DNA of 64,000 bases from Ampullaceana balthica (GCA_944989445.1 CALYLW010000066.1:402501-466500); one strand, 5' to 3'. Shown: positions 32,194-45,148, numbered from the stretch's first letter. Translations and numbers: made by a program. The notes: a model not told the origin generated them from the letters alone.

Positions 32194-33823
32194 ATATTAT
32201 ATATATAAAAGCCCGAGTCACTCACTGGCTGGCTGGATGTGGAACGCTGAGGAACGATGTACAACAGTCTATAGCAGTTGAAAAATCGTGTGGTGATTAG
32301 CGCTGTAAAAATATTTAATATGACGTCATTGTTTGATCTTATATTTAATACAAGGTGTGCATCAAAAGGTGTGCAAATTAATTACAAATTAAAGACGCGC
32401 TGTAAAAAATATATTATATGACGTCATTGCTTTAGCTTATATCTTAATTTTGGAAAAAGGGAACGATGTAAAAATAGGATTTGAGGATTTATAATTATAA
32501 AATACTTTGTGTACATTTCAGTAAGTTTAATATTTCGTATTTATCAAGCAAAAAGGAAGTTTAATATTTCGTATTTATCAAAGAAGGATAAGTTTCTTGG
32601 GCTTTTGACAAAAAACAAAGTGCGCCCTAAACTCCTATTATTAAATACTTTGCGTACATTTCAGAAAGTTTAATATTTCGTATTTATCAAAAAATGATAA
32701 CTTAGTTGGGCTTTTGAAAAAGGTTGGCGCCGTAGGCGCCCTAAAAAAAGTGGGCAGCCGCAGGCGCCACGGCGCCCCGGCACAATCTAGTATACAATAT
32801 AATAGTCCAAGTCACTGGCTGGCTGGCTGGATGTGGAACGCTGAGGAACGATGTACAACAGTCTATAGCAGTTGAAAAATCGTGTGGTGATTAGCGCTGT
32901 AAAAATATTTAATATGACGTCATTGTTTGATCTTATATTTAATACAAGGTGTGCATCAAAAGGTGTGCAAATTAATTACAAATTAAAGACGCGCTGTAAA
33001 AAATATATTATATGACGTCATTGCTTTAGCTTATATCTTAATTTTGGAAAAAGGGAACGATGTAAAAATAGGATTTGAGGATTTATAATTATAAAATACT
33101 TTGTGTACATTTCAGTAAGTTTAATATTTCGTATTTATCAAACAAAAAGGAAGTTTAATATTTCGTATTTATCAAAGAAGGATACAGTTTCTTGGGCTTT
33201 TGACAAAAAACAAAGTGGGCGCCGTAGGCGCCCTACAACTCCTATTATTAAATACTTTGCGTACATTTCAGAAAGTTTAATATTTCGTATTTATCAAAAA
33301 AGGATAATTTAGTTGGGCTTTTGAAAAAGGTTGGCGCCGTAGGCGCCCTAAAAAAGTGGGCGCCGCAGGCGCAACGGCGCCCCGACAAAATGTAGTATAC
33401 AATATAATAGTCCAAGTCACTGGCTGGCTGGCTGGATGTGGAACGCTGAGGAACGATGTACAACAGTCTATAGCAGTTGAAAAATCGTGTGGTGATTAGC
33501 GCTGTAAAAATATTAAATGTGACGTCATTGTTTGATCTTATATTTAATAAAAGGTGTGCATCAAAAGGTGTGCAAATTAATTACAAATTAAAGACGCGCT
33601 GTTAAAAATATATTATATGACGTTATTGTTTTAGCTTATATCTTAATTTTGGAAAAGGGAGCGATGTAAAAATAGGATTTCAGGATTTATAATTATAAAA
33701 TTATTAAAATACTTTGTGTACATTTCAGGAAGTTTAATATGTCGTATTTATTTATTATAAGTTACTTGGGGTTTTGACAAAAAAAGTGGGCGCCTACAGC
33801 CGTAGGCGCCCTACAACCCCTAG
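32194..33823 (+). mobile_element. Three-unit tandem Helitron array
   Basis: The anchor GGATGTGGAACGCTGAGG lies at 32235, 32829 and 33434, giving about 600-bp units. Each begins near AAGTCACTGGCTGGCTGG. The last unit ends with the hairpin GGGCGCCTAC...GTAGGCGCCC (33788-33811), a short spacer and CTAG (33820-33823) followed by T, the Helitron 3' signature. Earlier units end in related GGCGCC hairpins, and the first also has CTAG before the next unit. Within each unit AAGTTTAATATTTCGTATTT is repeated. No Rep/helicase ORF, so non-autonomous. Confidence 0.75.
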
Positions 33824-34379
33824 TTTGTTATATTTTCCGATGTGACGATCCCCGATTCACACATGAACGGGGGAATTTGACTGCTCCTGCACCGAGAAAA
33901 CGACTGCTTCTGGAACGGGAAAACTTGTGATTTATTTGTTAACCACCAGACGGGAAACAAATTCTCAGAAGGAATATACAAATTGAGGAGCAACGCATAT
34001 CTTTTACAGATTGCTATACTATACGTATATCTATATTTCTTTTTAGTAAAATGAGATATGCTCAAATGATTAATACTTCTCCGTAGGGTTTTGGTTAAAA
34101 TTTTATGGCGTTTTTATAACTCTATTTGCTAATATTTTGTGAGCCGATGAGGGCTTAGAGAGTTTATTCTATCTAGATAATCGTTCATGTATTTTGTGTA
34201 ATGTGTTGAATACTGAATACCATAAACAAAATCAAGTTAACATCATTGTGATACTTTCATTCGACACAATGTTAACTTCATTAAGGTCGGTTGTATATAC
34301 ATTTTTAAAGTAATATATAATATGATTGTTAATAACACGTGCCCTAAAATGTAATTCTCTATCATATTTTGAATTGAAC
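33824..34379. other. AT-rich spacer
   Basis: No gene or repeat supported. ORFs are short and without motifs. Confidence 0.5.
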
Positions 34380-34689
34380 GTTTCGTCCAGTGGCGTAGCT
34401 AGGCGGGGCGGAGGGGGCGGTCCGCCCAGGGCGGCACACATCTAGGGGCGGCATTTGTGGGCTTTTCAAAAGTACAACCATTTCCGACAACTGCCCTTTT
34501 TCTTTTGAAGGGGGGAAACCCGAGTGAAACAAAAATACTCGTACTTTCGAGTCTTAAACAACGGATTCGCACAACATTTGTTTGATTACAGATTGGATGT
34601 TATAACTAACTTAAAACAGTTCAAACATTTTTAATCGCTCAAAAAAGGTATCGATTTGTTTGGTAAATTAAGCGGTATACGTCAAAGAT

Positions 34690-35205
34690 GACGCTTTTTA
34701 TTAATAAATAATTAATTATTAATAATTAATAATAATGTATATATTTTTTTACGTACAAACTTCTCCCGCGTAATATTATAATTTATTTTATTACTTTATG
34801 TGGACCGGCAAACGTCAAATAAAAAATGGCTGACAGCATCAGCGCAGTTAAATTTAAACATATAACTAGAAAGTTGAGCAAAAGTTTTGTTTTTAAGTTA
34901 ACTGCGGTTTGCAATGTCGAAGATGGTGGAAAAAGTTTACTGTGTTCACTGCCATAAACAATTCTCTTTTAAAGGATCAAATACATCGCTGACGTACCAC
35001 CTTCAGCATAAACATCCGATCAAGTATCAACACATTGTCATAAAATTTAGTTCAAAATATTCTTAATTTTCAATGTCCGTGAGAAATGTTCAGTTTAATT
35101 ACGTCATAAATTTCTATTTTTGCTTTTAATAGAAATTATCGATTAATTAATCGATAACTTTTCAAAAGTTAACGATTAAATTTAAATTAATCGATAACAG
35201 CCCTG
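34690..35205 (+). mobile_element. TAGGGCTG-family hAT fragment (right half)
   Basis: Closely parallels 16190-16556, then ends with TCGATTAATTAATCG repeats and AACAGCCCTG at 35205, the inverse of the CAGGGCTG terminus. The left terminus is missing. Confidence 0.6.
34826..35066 (+). pseudogene. BED-finger N-terminus of a hAT transposase, second copy
   Basis: MADSISAVKFKHITRKLSKS then FVFKLTAVCNVEDG; a single-base shift follows and the frame resumes as KVYCVHCHKQFSF...LTYHLQHKHP with the C2H2 BED spacing. It ends FSSKYS-stop exactly as in the copy at 16314. It lacks the early stop of that copy but gains a frameshift. Confidence 0.65.
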
Positions 35206-35258
35206 CAATTATTTATTCCTGGTTATTAATTGATAAAAACCATCATATAATCGACTAA

Positions 35259-35695
35259 GTGGCCATCCTTAAATGACGTCACGCGATTTTGGCTGATTTT
35301 TTACCCCTTCCCCTTAGTCACACGTTGTCACAAAAGCTTAGACCCCTTCTTCAATATGACGCCACAAACCGTGACCCCCCCCCCACACACACACACACAC
35401 ACCTTAAAAAGCTGTAATTCCTATTTGAAAATGAGAATGTTTCAAATCGAATGTTTGTGATTTAAGTATGTTTTTATTGTAAGGCTGCACTCTAATAACG
35501 TAACACGCGTTTTAAATAAACGTCATTTAATAAAGTGTCAGTAATTAAATATTTAAGTGGAAATTTTATTTAAAGTTGCGCGTTTTGACGTGACGTCAGA
35601 TTTCTTAAACACACCCCCCTCGTCACTCATCGTCGCAAATGTATGACTCCCCCACCCCCCCCCCGAGGTGCGTGACGTCATTTATGTACGGCCCC
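35259..35695. mobile_element. GGGGCCGTCC-family MITE (ATGACGTCACG subtype), 437 bp
   Basis: Ends GTGGCCATCCTTAAATGACG and the complement of CGTCATTTATGTACGGCCCC. 3-bp TSD TAA (35256-35258, 35696-35698). An (AC)n tract lies at 35384-35401. Non-coding. Confidence 0.8.
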
Positions 35696-35762
35696 TAAAA
35701 AGGGCGGCAAATTGGAGACCGCCCCGGGCGGCAAAAGTTCTAGCTACGCCACTGGTTTCGTC

Positions 35763-37650
35763 ATCAGACATTAAATTAATTTGAGTTTTGTTGATTTTTG
35801 CCATTGATCTGCCATTAGACTTATTTTCCTACCAAATATTGATGGAACGCTGGGCTCATAACGACCGTTTGAATGTCCGACCAGGGGGAGGAAGTCTGTT
35901 CACTGTTTGATCAAACAAGGCATTCATAGCGAACATTAACACTTGACCTTAACACAACACTACGCAAGACGAGTAAATAACGTTCGATAGAGAACATGAG
36001 TGTAATTCGGGACCTGCCAATGATATTTCGAAGTCATGTGCTAGTGAATGTTTCCAAAAATAGCATAGTATTGATATATTATTTTGTTGGTGAGAATTTC
36101 ATTAAATTTTATTGGCTTAACTTTACGAGCCTAACGGCAAATGTCTCACTAGATTGCATTGTATTGACACCACTTATCAAGTGAATGTTTTAACAAATGG
36201 CTTTTTTTTTCTTAATTTTTTTAAAGACAAATTACTTTACATAGAATCATCTTTTTTAAATCCTTTATATTAACTCGTGGTTTCTGTTTGGTTGATCGTT
36301 TGGTTGGTGGTTGATTGGTTGTTTTGTTTGCTTACTTGCTTGTCGCCAAAACTTTGGATCGATTTTAACCCACTTCCTCGTAAGCTACCGAGCTAACATT
36401 TTGCAGGCAGTTTTGTACCAATGATAAAAACAATGTCTCAAAATTTCAGATCGATCGCATGTACTGTAATTAAATTATTGAATTTTTAGATTATTTTATT
36501 TTATCTCTATGTATCATGTTAAGGTTTTTTTGCTATAGTGTCGCGGTGCGTATTATATTGAACGACCTTTCCTGTCGCGCAATAAGGTGCGTATTTTATT
36601 GACAACTATTTTTATAAACATATTCTTGATCGGTGGGCATTATATTAAACATGTTTTACGACACAAATGCAATTTTTTTATTTTTGGATGGTCTTGCGCT
36701 GCGTATAAAATGAATATTCTTTTTAGTTATGTCTCGTACACAAAGGATTTATAGTCAAAAATCTGGTTTTTTACGTTTTAAAAAAAATTAAAATAATGAT
36801 TCTATTTGCGTTACCTCTAATGAAATGAGAAATATCAGATTGATTATAAGGGTTTTCACTATTAAACATAGTTTGGAGAATGATTAAAAAATGATACATT
36901 TATGAAATAAGGGGAAACTAGAAATGGACGTAACATTTTTAAAAAATTCGGCACATATTTTCTATGCAGGTGTGAAAACTTCAGGAATGCCATGACGTAA
37001 TAACTGGAAGATTTTATTTGGTGGGTTGGGGGGGGGGAGGGTTCATTTACATTGTTCAAAAGAGTAATAAGTTGGTTAGTTGTGCAAAATGCTCGTTGTT
37101 ATTTTGAAATTGTAATTTTAATTTTTATTATTTTTAGCTAAATAAATCCTATTATTATTACCCTTTGATTATATCATTATTATAATTTATTATTATTGGT
37201 ACAAAGTTTAGTCCAGGTCCAAGCTTGTATGGGCTAGCAAGAAGGGGCAATAATATTTATAAAGATTATATTTCTCGAAAAAAAATTATGTGGGCTCTCG
37301 GCCCCAAACGGTATATTTTGTAAAGTTCAAAACCGCAACACACAGATAATGACAGCTGTGTACGCCACGTTTGTCCAAGATCCATAAATCACCTGGATAT
37401 GTAGGTTTAATGTAGATACAAATAATATTGATAGACGTCTATCAAATAGAAGATACATACAATGCATGGATTTATAGATGACCTCCACCTAATGGCAGTT
37501 TGTAGTTCATTCTGACTACAATACTTGTCAGAACCTATACAAATTCATTATGAATACATTCACATTTATTTACTGACCATACATATCGATTAGATACATT
37601 TTCGAGTAAAACCCAATAACTTCACATTTTTTTAGATGCATCAACTAGTG
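35763..37650. other. 1.9 kb AT-rich, no gene recognised
   Basis: A TTGGTTGG-rich patch at 36290-36330 and a G-run near 37028-37040. CTTTGC-like short ORFs only. I see no exon, repeat or transposon end. Confidence 0.45.
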
Positions 37651-38175
37651 ACGCATTAGTGCAATGAGACTCTACACATCACTTAGCTGCACATTAGTGC
37701 AATGAGACTCTACACATCACTTAGCTGCACATTAGTGCAATGAGACTCTACACATCACTTAGCTGCACATTAGTGCAATGAGACTCTACACATCACTTAG
37801 CTGCACATTAGTGCAATGAGACTCTACACATCACTTAGCTGCACATTAGTGCAATGAGACTCTACACATCACTTAGCTGCACATTAGTGCAATGAGACTC
37901 TACACATCACTTAGCTGCACATTAGTGCAATGAGACTCTACACATCACTTAGCTGCACATTAGTGCAATGAGACTCTACACATCACTTAGCTGCACATTA
38001 GTGCAATGAGACTCTACACATCACTTAGCTGCACATTAGTGCAATGAGACTCTACACATCACTTAGCTGCACATTAGTGCAATCAGACTCTACACATCAC
38101 TTAGCTGCACATTAGTGCAATGAGACTCTACACATCACTTAGCCGCACATTAGTGCATTGAGACTCTACACATCA
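37651..38175 (+). repeat. 38-bp minisatellite, about 14 copies
   Basis: Unit GCACATTAGTGCAATGAGAC + TCTACACATCACTTAGCT. The central copies are identical. Substitutions appear only in the outermost copies (first unit and last three), as expected for homogenisation by unequal exchange. GCACATTAGTGC is nearly palindromic. Confidence 0.95.
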
Positions 38176-39146
38176 ATTCGCCAAATACACGAATATTCAT
38201 TTTTGCTCATTTCGTTAACAGAATTCTACACACCCATTTGCTGAACATTTGTGTAACAAGCCATTCTTTCACTCTTTAATTATTGTGAATATTCCGAGTT
38301 TTGTATTTCCTCTCTCGAACCCATTATGTCTCTCCATTTTTATCAGGGAGATTTTCATTTTATTTTCCAATTTTTGGTCAACTCTGGTTGCCAGATAATT
38401 TGACAAGTAGCGTGCAGGCAACTAATGGCCTCCAGCTTTTGGCTCGGCTCTGAAGGAACAAGTAACTAAGGAAATTGCTAATGGTTTTATTTTTTGTGAT
38501 CATGTAATGGTTTGTGTTTGAAAATGAGGTCAGGTGGAGTTTTTTTCTTACACAATTTTTATAGATTGTTTTGTTTGTAAATCATGTAATAGATTGCCAT
38601 TTATTAATTATACGATTTGTTCTATGCAAATGTGAAAATGGTTGTTTCTTCTGTACCAGACCATAGTTTGTCCATAAGGAGATATTTTATTTTGTTTTAT
38701 CTGGAAAAGATTTGTTCTTTGCAATAAAGGTAAGCTTTCTATCACTGTCATTATGTAATATTTGCTGTTTGTGAAACCAGAAAGCGATGATAGATTAGTC
38801 GTCTTATTTGGCTTTATTTGATCTCAGTTTGTTAGTTTTTGTTTTTATCCACTCCTAACACCACAAGGACACCCTCCGTACTCAAACAATATAATCACAA
38901 CAAACACGACACTTACATTTCCCTTCTAAATAAACGAAATTATTGAAACCCATTGTCACAAATTAAACAATACACGTAAACCATCCAATATGTCAACATA
39001 CACACACATCCTAATATCACTTCAACTCACTGTATAACTTCATGTGTCTATATCAGAGAATTGTACAGTCGAGTTCTCCTGCCTCCCGTATCGTGTGTTG
39101 TTGACTGCTTCGCTTGATGAGTTGTGACGCTTGGTAATGAAACATT
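38176..39146. other. AT-rich spacer
   Basis: No supportable feature. Confidence 0.45.
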
Positions 39147-39240
39147 TTTGCCGGTGTCCCGTAATAAAGAATCTCTCGGAAAGTTTATTTCAAAACAAAT
39201 AAAACAAAGTCTCCGTGTTTTTAACAAAACAGAATCTAAA
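39147..39240 (+). repeat. CCGGTGT-family fragment
   Basis: GCCGGTGTCCCGTAATAAAG then TTATTTCAAAACAAA and AAAGTCTCCGTGTTT, matching the start of 2522-2655. Confidence 0.5.
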
Positions 39241-40490
39241 AAAAAATGTTACTTAACCACAATTAACGTTATCTTTTACCAGATTTGATCTGCAAACAGA
39301 ATAGAAATTGTTTCCGTTTGCCAACAGTTGTGACATAATTTACCATAAGTGGGACATTTTCTTGGTTGATGCTTCTTGCACATTATTATTTTCTTCATTC
39401 ATCAGATTGAGCTGCCATTCCGTTGTCTCAGTTGCTCTGCAGATATTTTAGTTTTGTTCAGGTTCAGGTCTTCAGTAATCATGCTTTTACGTATTCGTAT
39501 ATCTTGTATCAGTAACAAAAGACTTTAATTCCAATAATTGTTGTACATTCAAAGCCACTCCAGTTGACCTCACAACACAAGGACGCTTTCCGAATTCAGT
39601 CCCCTTGTTCCGCCAGCTCGAATAATGTCATCACAAGACGTCTCTTACATACAAGCAATAAACAGCTATGTACATTTAATCTAGATCACCCCTAACCTCC
39701 TAAACTCCACCTAGAAAATTGTTACTTTATGACAGTTTAGGGGGCGTACATAATGTGTCACATTATTCATTCTAGATTATTTTCTTTAAAGCAAATATAC
39801 ACTCTAAATAAAGCTGTCTTTGACATAGTATTTGTAAGTATACTAAATTCAACCTTTTCGATAATTCTAAGAAACTAATTTAAAAAACATTACAATATAT
39901 TTTTATTCTTATATGAACACGTTCCCCCTATAACATTTTTAATTTTGTGGTGGGACCCCGTAGCCCAATGGTATGCTATTGTAATGCCATCATTCCCAAG
40001 AAGATGCCCACAACGCCAAGCATCCTAATCAGAATCACAATACACGATGCTATCCTATTCCCCGATTTGACCCAATTTCATGACAGTCTCGTTCCCAGTT
40101 GGATTCCACTCCCGTGTTTAGTGTTGACCTCCTCTAACGGTAACTTACATATTTAATATAAGGGATGGAAATAGGGACCCTCATCCCAAAAATATAGATA
40201 TTGTTAGAAACCTGAGTGTGGATTACCTATAATAATAATAAGCTGTGTAAAGTTGAATACGCCACATGGTAAAGGTGTGTGTATATTCATGCCTTAACTT
40301 TATTTATATAGCTCACTGTAGAAAGCAAAGGATTTTAGTTGAGTAAATTTCAAACTCAATTCCACCCTCAGCTTCTCCAAAAAGGGTTTCTCGAAAATAA
40401 AGACTTCGTATACCACATTTGTCCTGTTCCATCAATCCGTGTAAAACGTTTGACACGACTAACATTTTTTACAATTTTATTATGTGAGTG
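39241..40490. other. AT-rich spacer
   Basis: Short ORFs only (39947-40156, 40339-40521) with no motif or splice support. Confidence 0.45.
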
Positions 40491-40669
40491 GAAATTACCA
40501 GCTATGACCTACATCCTATGAAATTACCAGCTATGACCTACACCCTATGAAATTACCAGCTATGACCTACACCCTATGAAATTACCAGCTATGACCTACA
40601 CCTTTTGAAATTACCAGCTATGACCTACACCCTATGACATTACCAGCTATGACCTACACCCTATGAAAT
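40491..40669 (+). repeat. 29-bp tandem repeat, about 6 copies
   Basis: Unit GAAATTACCAGCTATGACCT + ACACCCTAT. Confidence 0.95.
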
Positions 40670-41800
40670 TTAATGTGGATCGATAAGTTTTATGTACTAA
40701 AATCGATCTAGATCCATACATCCAATATCGAATGTTCGGAATTATATTAATATAACTTAAAGGAATAAACAACATCAACGTTCCGACTAAATATAGTACA
40801 TTACGTCAAGTTCTGCCTCACACACCCCCCTCCCCCATTTTGTATCTAGATGGTAATGTTTTCCTAAACCAAGTTTTCTCAAGGTCAATCAATGCACGTT
40901 GAAAAATTTGAGTACAAGGACAATTTGACCTTATTATAATATATATATATATTGTATTAGCCAAACAAGAAGACGGCGAGACAGGCAACCAGGCAGACTG
41001 ATAGATAAACGAATGGATGGATGGGTGAATGAATGGATGGATCTGTAGGTAGGCATATATTGTCACTCAATATTTATAGGTGTAAGCAACGTAGATTGTG
41101 ACATGCTATTAGGATTAAACTGAATTTCTACATTACCCAAAACCCTATAGTTAGACCCAACTGCAGATGAGGAAGAAAACTGGTTGGAACAGATGAAATC
41201 TTGTCGCTCTCATCTATTTAACACCTATTATATATCGACCTTTACCCCGTATGTCCAGCTTTACCCCTTATATCCAGCCCAACCCACAATATCCCCCTAA
41301 CCCACATATCCATTTCCCTTCTCTATATCCAGTCCCACGTCCTATATCCAGTCACACATGAATGGGGACATCGACCCCCTGCTATGTCTAAAATCAATAC
41401 TCTGATCACGGCCAGTTAAAAAAGCGTAACTCAACACACAAGACAAACAGAAGATGCGACATAAAACGGGCATCATCCTATAACCGTGTAGCCTTAACTG
41501 GAATAATGGCATAGTTACGTGATGTGACCGCCAACACTCCATGGCAGTGTGTGCTTCGGCTTTCTTCACTTACTGTCTGCTTTCTTCCAACATGCGAGAT
41601 CCATTGTACATATATCAATGAGCAAATGACAGTGGCATATTCCGTGCAATATATGTATATAAACAAATATGGGAGTGAACACAGTTGATGGTTTATATAT
41701 AACTTAGATGTGCACTGACATTTATGCAAAACATAACTTGGATGTGTACAAATATATTTTTCAAACTTGGATATACGGTGATTTCTGTACACGGACATTT
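40670..41800. other. Spacer with simple repeats
   Basis: (AT)n at 40939-40952, a GATGGATG-rich patch at 41014-41043, and a degenerate TATATCCAGYCC repeat at 41240-41355. No gene seen. Confidence 0.45.
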
Positions 41801-41940
41801 GGATGTAAACACTAGTTTGTACAAGAGGACCACTGGTCGTGCAGGGAGAGGACTGCTAACATACAGTTGGATGTAAACACTAGTTTGTACAAGAGGACCA
41901 CTGGTCGTGCAGGAAGGGGACTGCTAACATACAGTTGGCT
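41801..41940 (+). repeat. 68-bp direct duplication
   Basis: GGATGTAAACACTAGTTTGT starts copies at 41801 and 41869, followed by GAGGACCACTGGTCGTGCAG. A third degenerate start follows. Confidence 0.9.
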
Positions 41941-42139
41941 CTAGACGGAGGTTTGTGTAAACACCAGTCTACAATTTAAGTATTAATATATGTGGAGAGT
42001 TTTAGTTAAGATAGTGTGTAAACTGTCTTGGAGCATTTATTGGGTTGCAATAAGGTATACGGTATGTTAGGGGAGTAAAACGTTTGACAGGTAGTATATG
42101 GATCCCAGTGAATTGGAATAGTGTATTTTATGAAATAAA

Positions 42140-42551
42140 TAGAGCTGCGGAAATTAACGATCAATTTAAAAATTGATTAATTTTAAAATTAATTTTTATA
42201 TTAAAATTCGATTAAATTTCATAAAAAATGTCTAATATTTTTTTCCAATCTATTAATAATTTAATTTTTTTTTACTAACGTACAATTTTAATTATTTAGA
42301 CGTCCACAGTAGTGCACACGTAAACAAAAAGGTTTTCTTCCTTATTTCTTGCATAGCAGAATAAATTTGCTGTGTTGCGTCACAAAATTTTGTAGCCATA
42401 GAATTAACGCGACTTAAGTGATTTCGCAAAATAATGAATCGCAACTTAACGTGATCTTTATATGCGTTATAAAAATACAATTAATCGAAATTAATCGATT
42501 CTTTTTTCCCGATTAATCGAACATATTTTTTAAAATCATTAACCGGCCCTA
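42140..42551 (-). mobile_element. 412-bp hAT MITE of the TAGGGCTG family
   Basis: Ends TAGAGCTGCGGAAATTAACG and the inverse TAGGGCCGGTTAATGATTTT. TSD GAAATAAA / GAAATAAT (7 of 8) at 42132-42139 and 42552-42559. The interior matches the arms of the 45832 element in reverse orientation (TCGCAAAATAATGAATCGCA and TTGCATAGCAGAA). Non-coding. Confidence 0.8.
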
Positions 42552-42647
42552 GAAATAATTGTAGAATACAGTTGTATAAGAACGGATTCAGTATACAGTT
42601 ACAAAGCAAGGAGTATATGGTGACATTGTTTATTAGTATATTTATTA

Positions 42648-43060
42648 CCGCATATACTCGCATATAAGCCTACATAGCATATAAGCCGACCCCCTAAAAC
42701 TGCTTTAAAAATGGCCAGTTTTTGCAAAAACCCGTATATAAGCCGGCCATACGATTGTCTGATTTTACTCCATATTTTTGGTTCATAGAAATTTGTTACT
42801 GTAAAGATGTAAAATGTTTACTTTTATGTTACTTACCAGCTTGGTCACCTTTTGGAATGACCATAAAACGTGTTCTGCTCTTTTAACATTGTTTGCTATA
42901 ATAATATCTGAACCTCTGCTCGTAAGTTCACAACCGATGATTAACTCAGTACATGTATATATTTAGATAGCGATGAAAATGTGTGGCTAGAAAATTGGCA
43001 TCAGTGTCTGGTCCTTGTGTCCATTTTGTTTTATGCTCATATAAGCCGACCCCTTGATTT
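42648..43060. repeat. Dispersed-repeat remnant with CATATAAGCCGACCCC
   Basis: TACTCGCATATAAGCC, AGCATATAAGCCGACCCCCT and GCTCATATAAGCCGACCCCT occur at both ends in the same orientation. This phrase is typical of old transposon ends, but no TSD or inverted end was found. Confidence 0.35.
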
Positions 43061-43322
43061 CCGTATTATATTTTATAGTTCTAAATTCAGCTTGGTGTAT
43101 GGTTTATATTGGGGTATATAGGTAAACAACATCCAAGTATGTATATTATATATATCATGGGGGTACTTAAAGGATTTTAGAAAAGTGAAACAGGAAGACA
43201 AGGAGAGAGAAGTAATGATTGGTTAGTAGTAGACGAGATGGAAGTGGAATAAAGGAGAAAGTGGGTAAAAAAGAATAAAAGTGAGGTAAACGATAACGAC
43301 ATTTACAGTCTTTGAAAAATAC

Positions 43323-43374
43323 AGCATGGCCCAGTGCATGGCCCAGTGCATGGCCCAGTGCATGGCCCAGTGCG
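43323..43374 (+). repeat. 12-bp tandem repeat, 4 copies
   Basis: Unit GCATGGCCCAGT. Confidence 0.95.
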
Positions 43375-45148
43375 GACCTGATTATTGCGGCTAAATTCTT
43401 CTAGGCACTTTTCTGCCGCTAATTAAAAATATTTTTTTAGTTAACTGCCTGTCCCTAGTAATTTTCAACGAGGTTGTGACGCCAAAGCTCAATTGTTCAT
43501 TCATTAAGCAAATAGTAAAAACTAGTTAATTGGTGATTTAAATAATGTTCAAAAATAAAGAATTTAAAGTAGATCGTCAGTTTCCTTACGTGCTTTGTTA
43601 AAAAACATGATTAAAGTTTAAATCACACGCAACACGCAAAGCAATTGGAATTGGGTTTTTTTTAAAAAGGGAAAATAATTACGATCCTTGTCACACAACT
43701 CATTCTCCTTCTGTTTAAAAAGGAATGATGGAAAGAGAATTTGGCGTATTCGCGTGCGTTGATTGAAAGATTGGTGCCACAAGACCATGAAGAGTTAAAT
43801 AAAATGCAATCTCTTTAATTTTTTGCACTTCGCAAAATATATCAGTGCCTTGCTATAAATCATTGTCTGTAGCAGTTAGCAGCAATTAGCACTTCTCAGC
43901 TATTTGTGAATATGAACAAGAATGGATAACAATAATATAGGGTAAAAAAAGGCTACAAAGTTCGTTTCAGTTGACGCAGCGTGTAAGCTAAAGATGTTTA
44001 ATTGTTTTAGCATTAAGATTTATATCTTTGAGTCTTTGTGTAACTCCAGCCATGATTGCAGTATTAATACATGTTTGAACTTTGAAGACCTTTATATTTA
44101 TATCATAATATCATAACCAGATTCTTTTTCCTTTAAAAAAATAAGCTTTAAAAATTGTCTATAATTTCTACTTTAATTTATTTTAAATCTTTAGACATCG
44201 TACCACTTGGCATAATAGGACGGTGTGTGAAATATTGGGATTATTATCAAATATAATTGAGTTATATTTGTTGTGTTTTTCAACCTGGCAGGTGATTTTC
44301 GGAGAGCTTCATCATCTAAATGTGAAATGGGATCATTTTTAAACTGGAATAAACATACGAGTTTATTAAACGTTTTTTTAAAAACCATTGTACTTGAAGT
44401 TCTCGGGGGACTAGATCAAACTGGATCAAACTGGATCAAACTTCACAAACAGATTCATCAGTTGTGAAATATGGATTCATATTTACGCTCGTAATGTCAT
44501 CGAAAATAAAATAAATTTAATCCAAAAACCAGTCTAATAAAGAAAAACTATTTTAAAATAACAGCAATTGAAAAAAGAAAAGAACACAGTTGCCAGAAGT
44601 GTTTTAAGAACATGTTTAAACTTCTCGCCATTATTGCTGGCGATTCCTTTCATTTGCTGACATGTTGGTTATGTTGAGCTCTCCACTGTGGGATTTTGTT
44701 TCTGCCAGTTATTAAATTCTTAGATGAAGAATTGGATTCATTATTATAGTTTATGATAAAAACGTATTACACTATGCTTAAGAAGAAGAAAAATTACACA
44801 AGTAATATTTTCCATTAGTTTACATACGGTAAACTCATTCTCGCGTTAGCCGTCTCATCTCTATTTCGATGTAAGTTTTATGCCTGAATATTTAGAAATT
44901 AATTTTCAAATGTTTCTATCTCACTGCGCTAATTTTAAAAAAAAATATTTCTCCTATACGCGTGTTTCATTTGACTATACCGTTAGTTTGGTTGAACTTT
45001 GATTGGTTGTTACTGGAATTTGGTATTTTTTGTTGGAATTTGGTTGGTTGTTATTGGAATTTGATTGATTGATTTTTTTAAATTTCATAGCGTACATTAA
45101 TTATTGTTTTTAAATTAAAAAAATAAATACTTGAACTTCATGTTGCAA
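43375..45148. other. 1.8 kb AT-rich, no gene recognised
   Basis: Only short ORFs. A TTGGTTGTTA-like degenerate repeat lies at 44990-45075, and ACTGGATCAAACTGGATCAA at about 44420. Confidence 0.45.

Larger units (their letters stand above)
34388..35754. mobile_element. hAT-E with nested elements
   Basis: Termini CAGTGGCGTAGCTAG and the exact inverse CTAGCTACGCCACTG. Perfect 8-bp TSD GTTTCGTC at 34380-34387 and 35755-35762. Both arms carry GGGGCGG...CCGCCC blocks. Inside lie a TAGGGCTG-family fragment and a GGGGCCGTCC-family MITE, which together account for about 950 of the 1367 bp. Confidence 0.92.

Noticed and set aside
37651..38175. CRISPR array
   Set aside because: The repeats are contiguous with no unique spacers, and the context is eukaryotic. 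The same holds for the 32-, 37-, 42- and 64-bp arrays.
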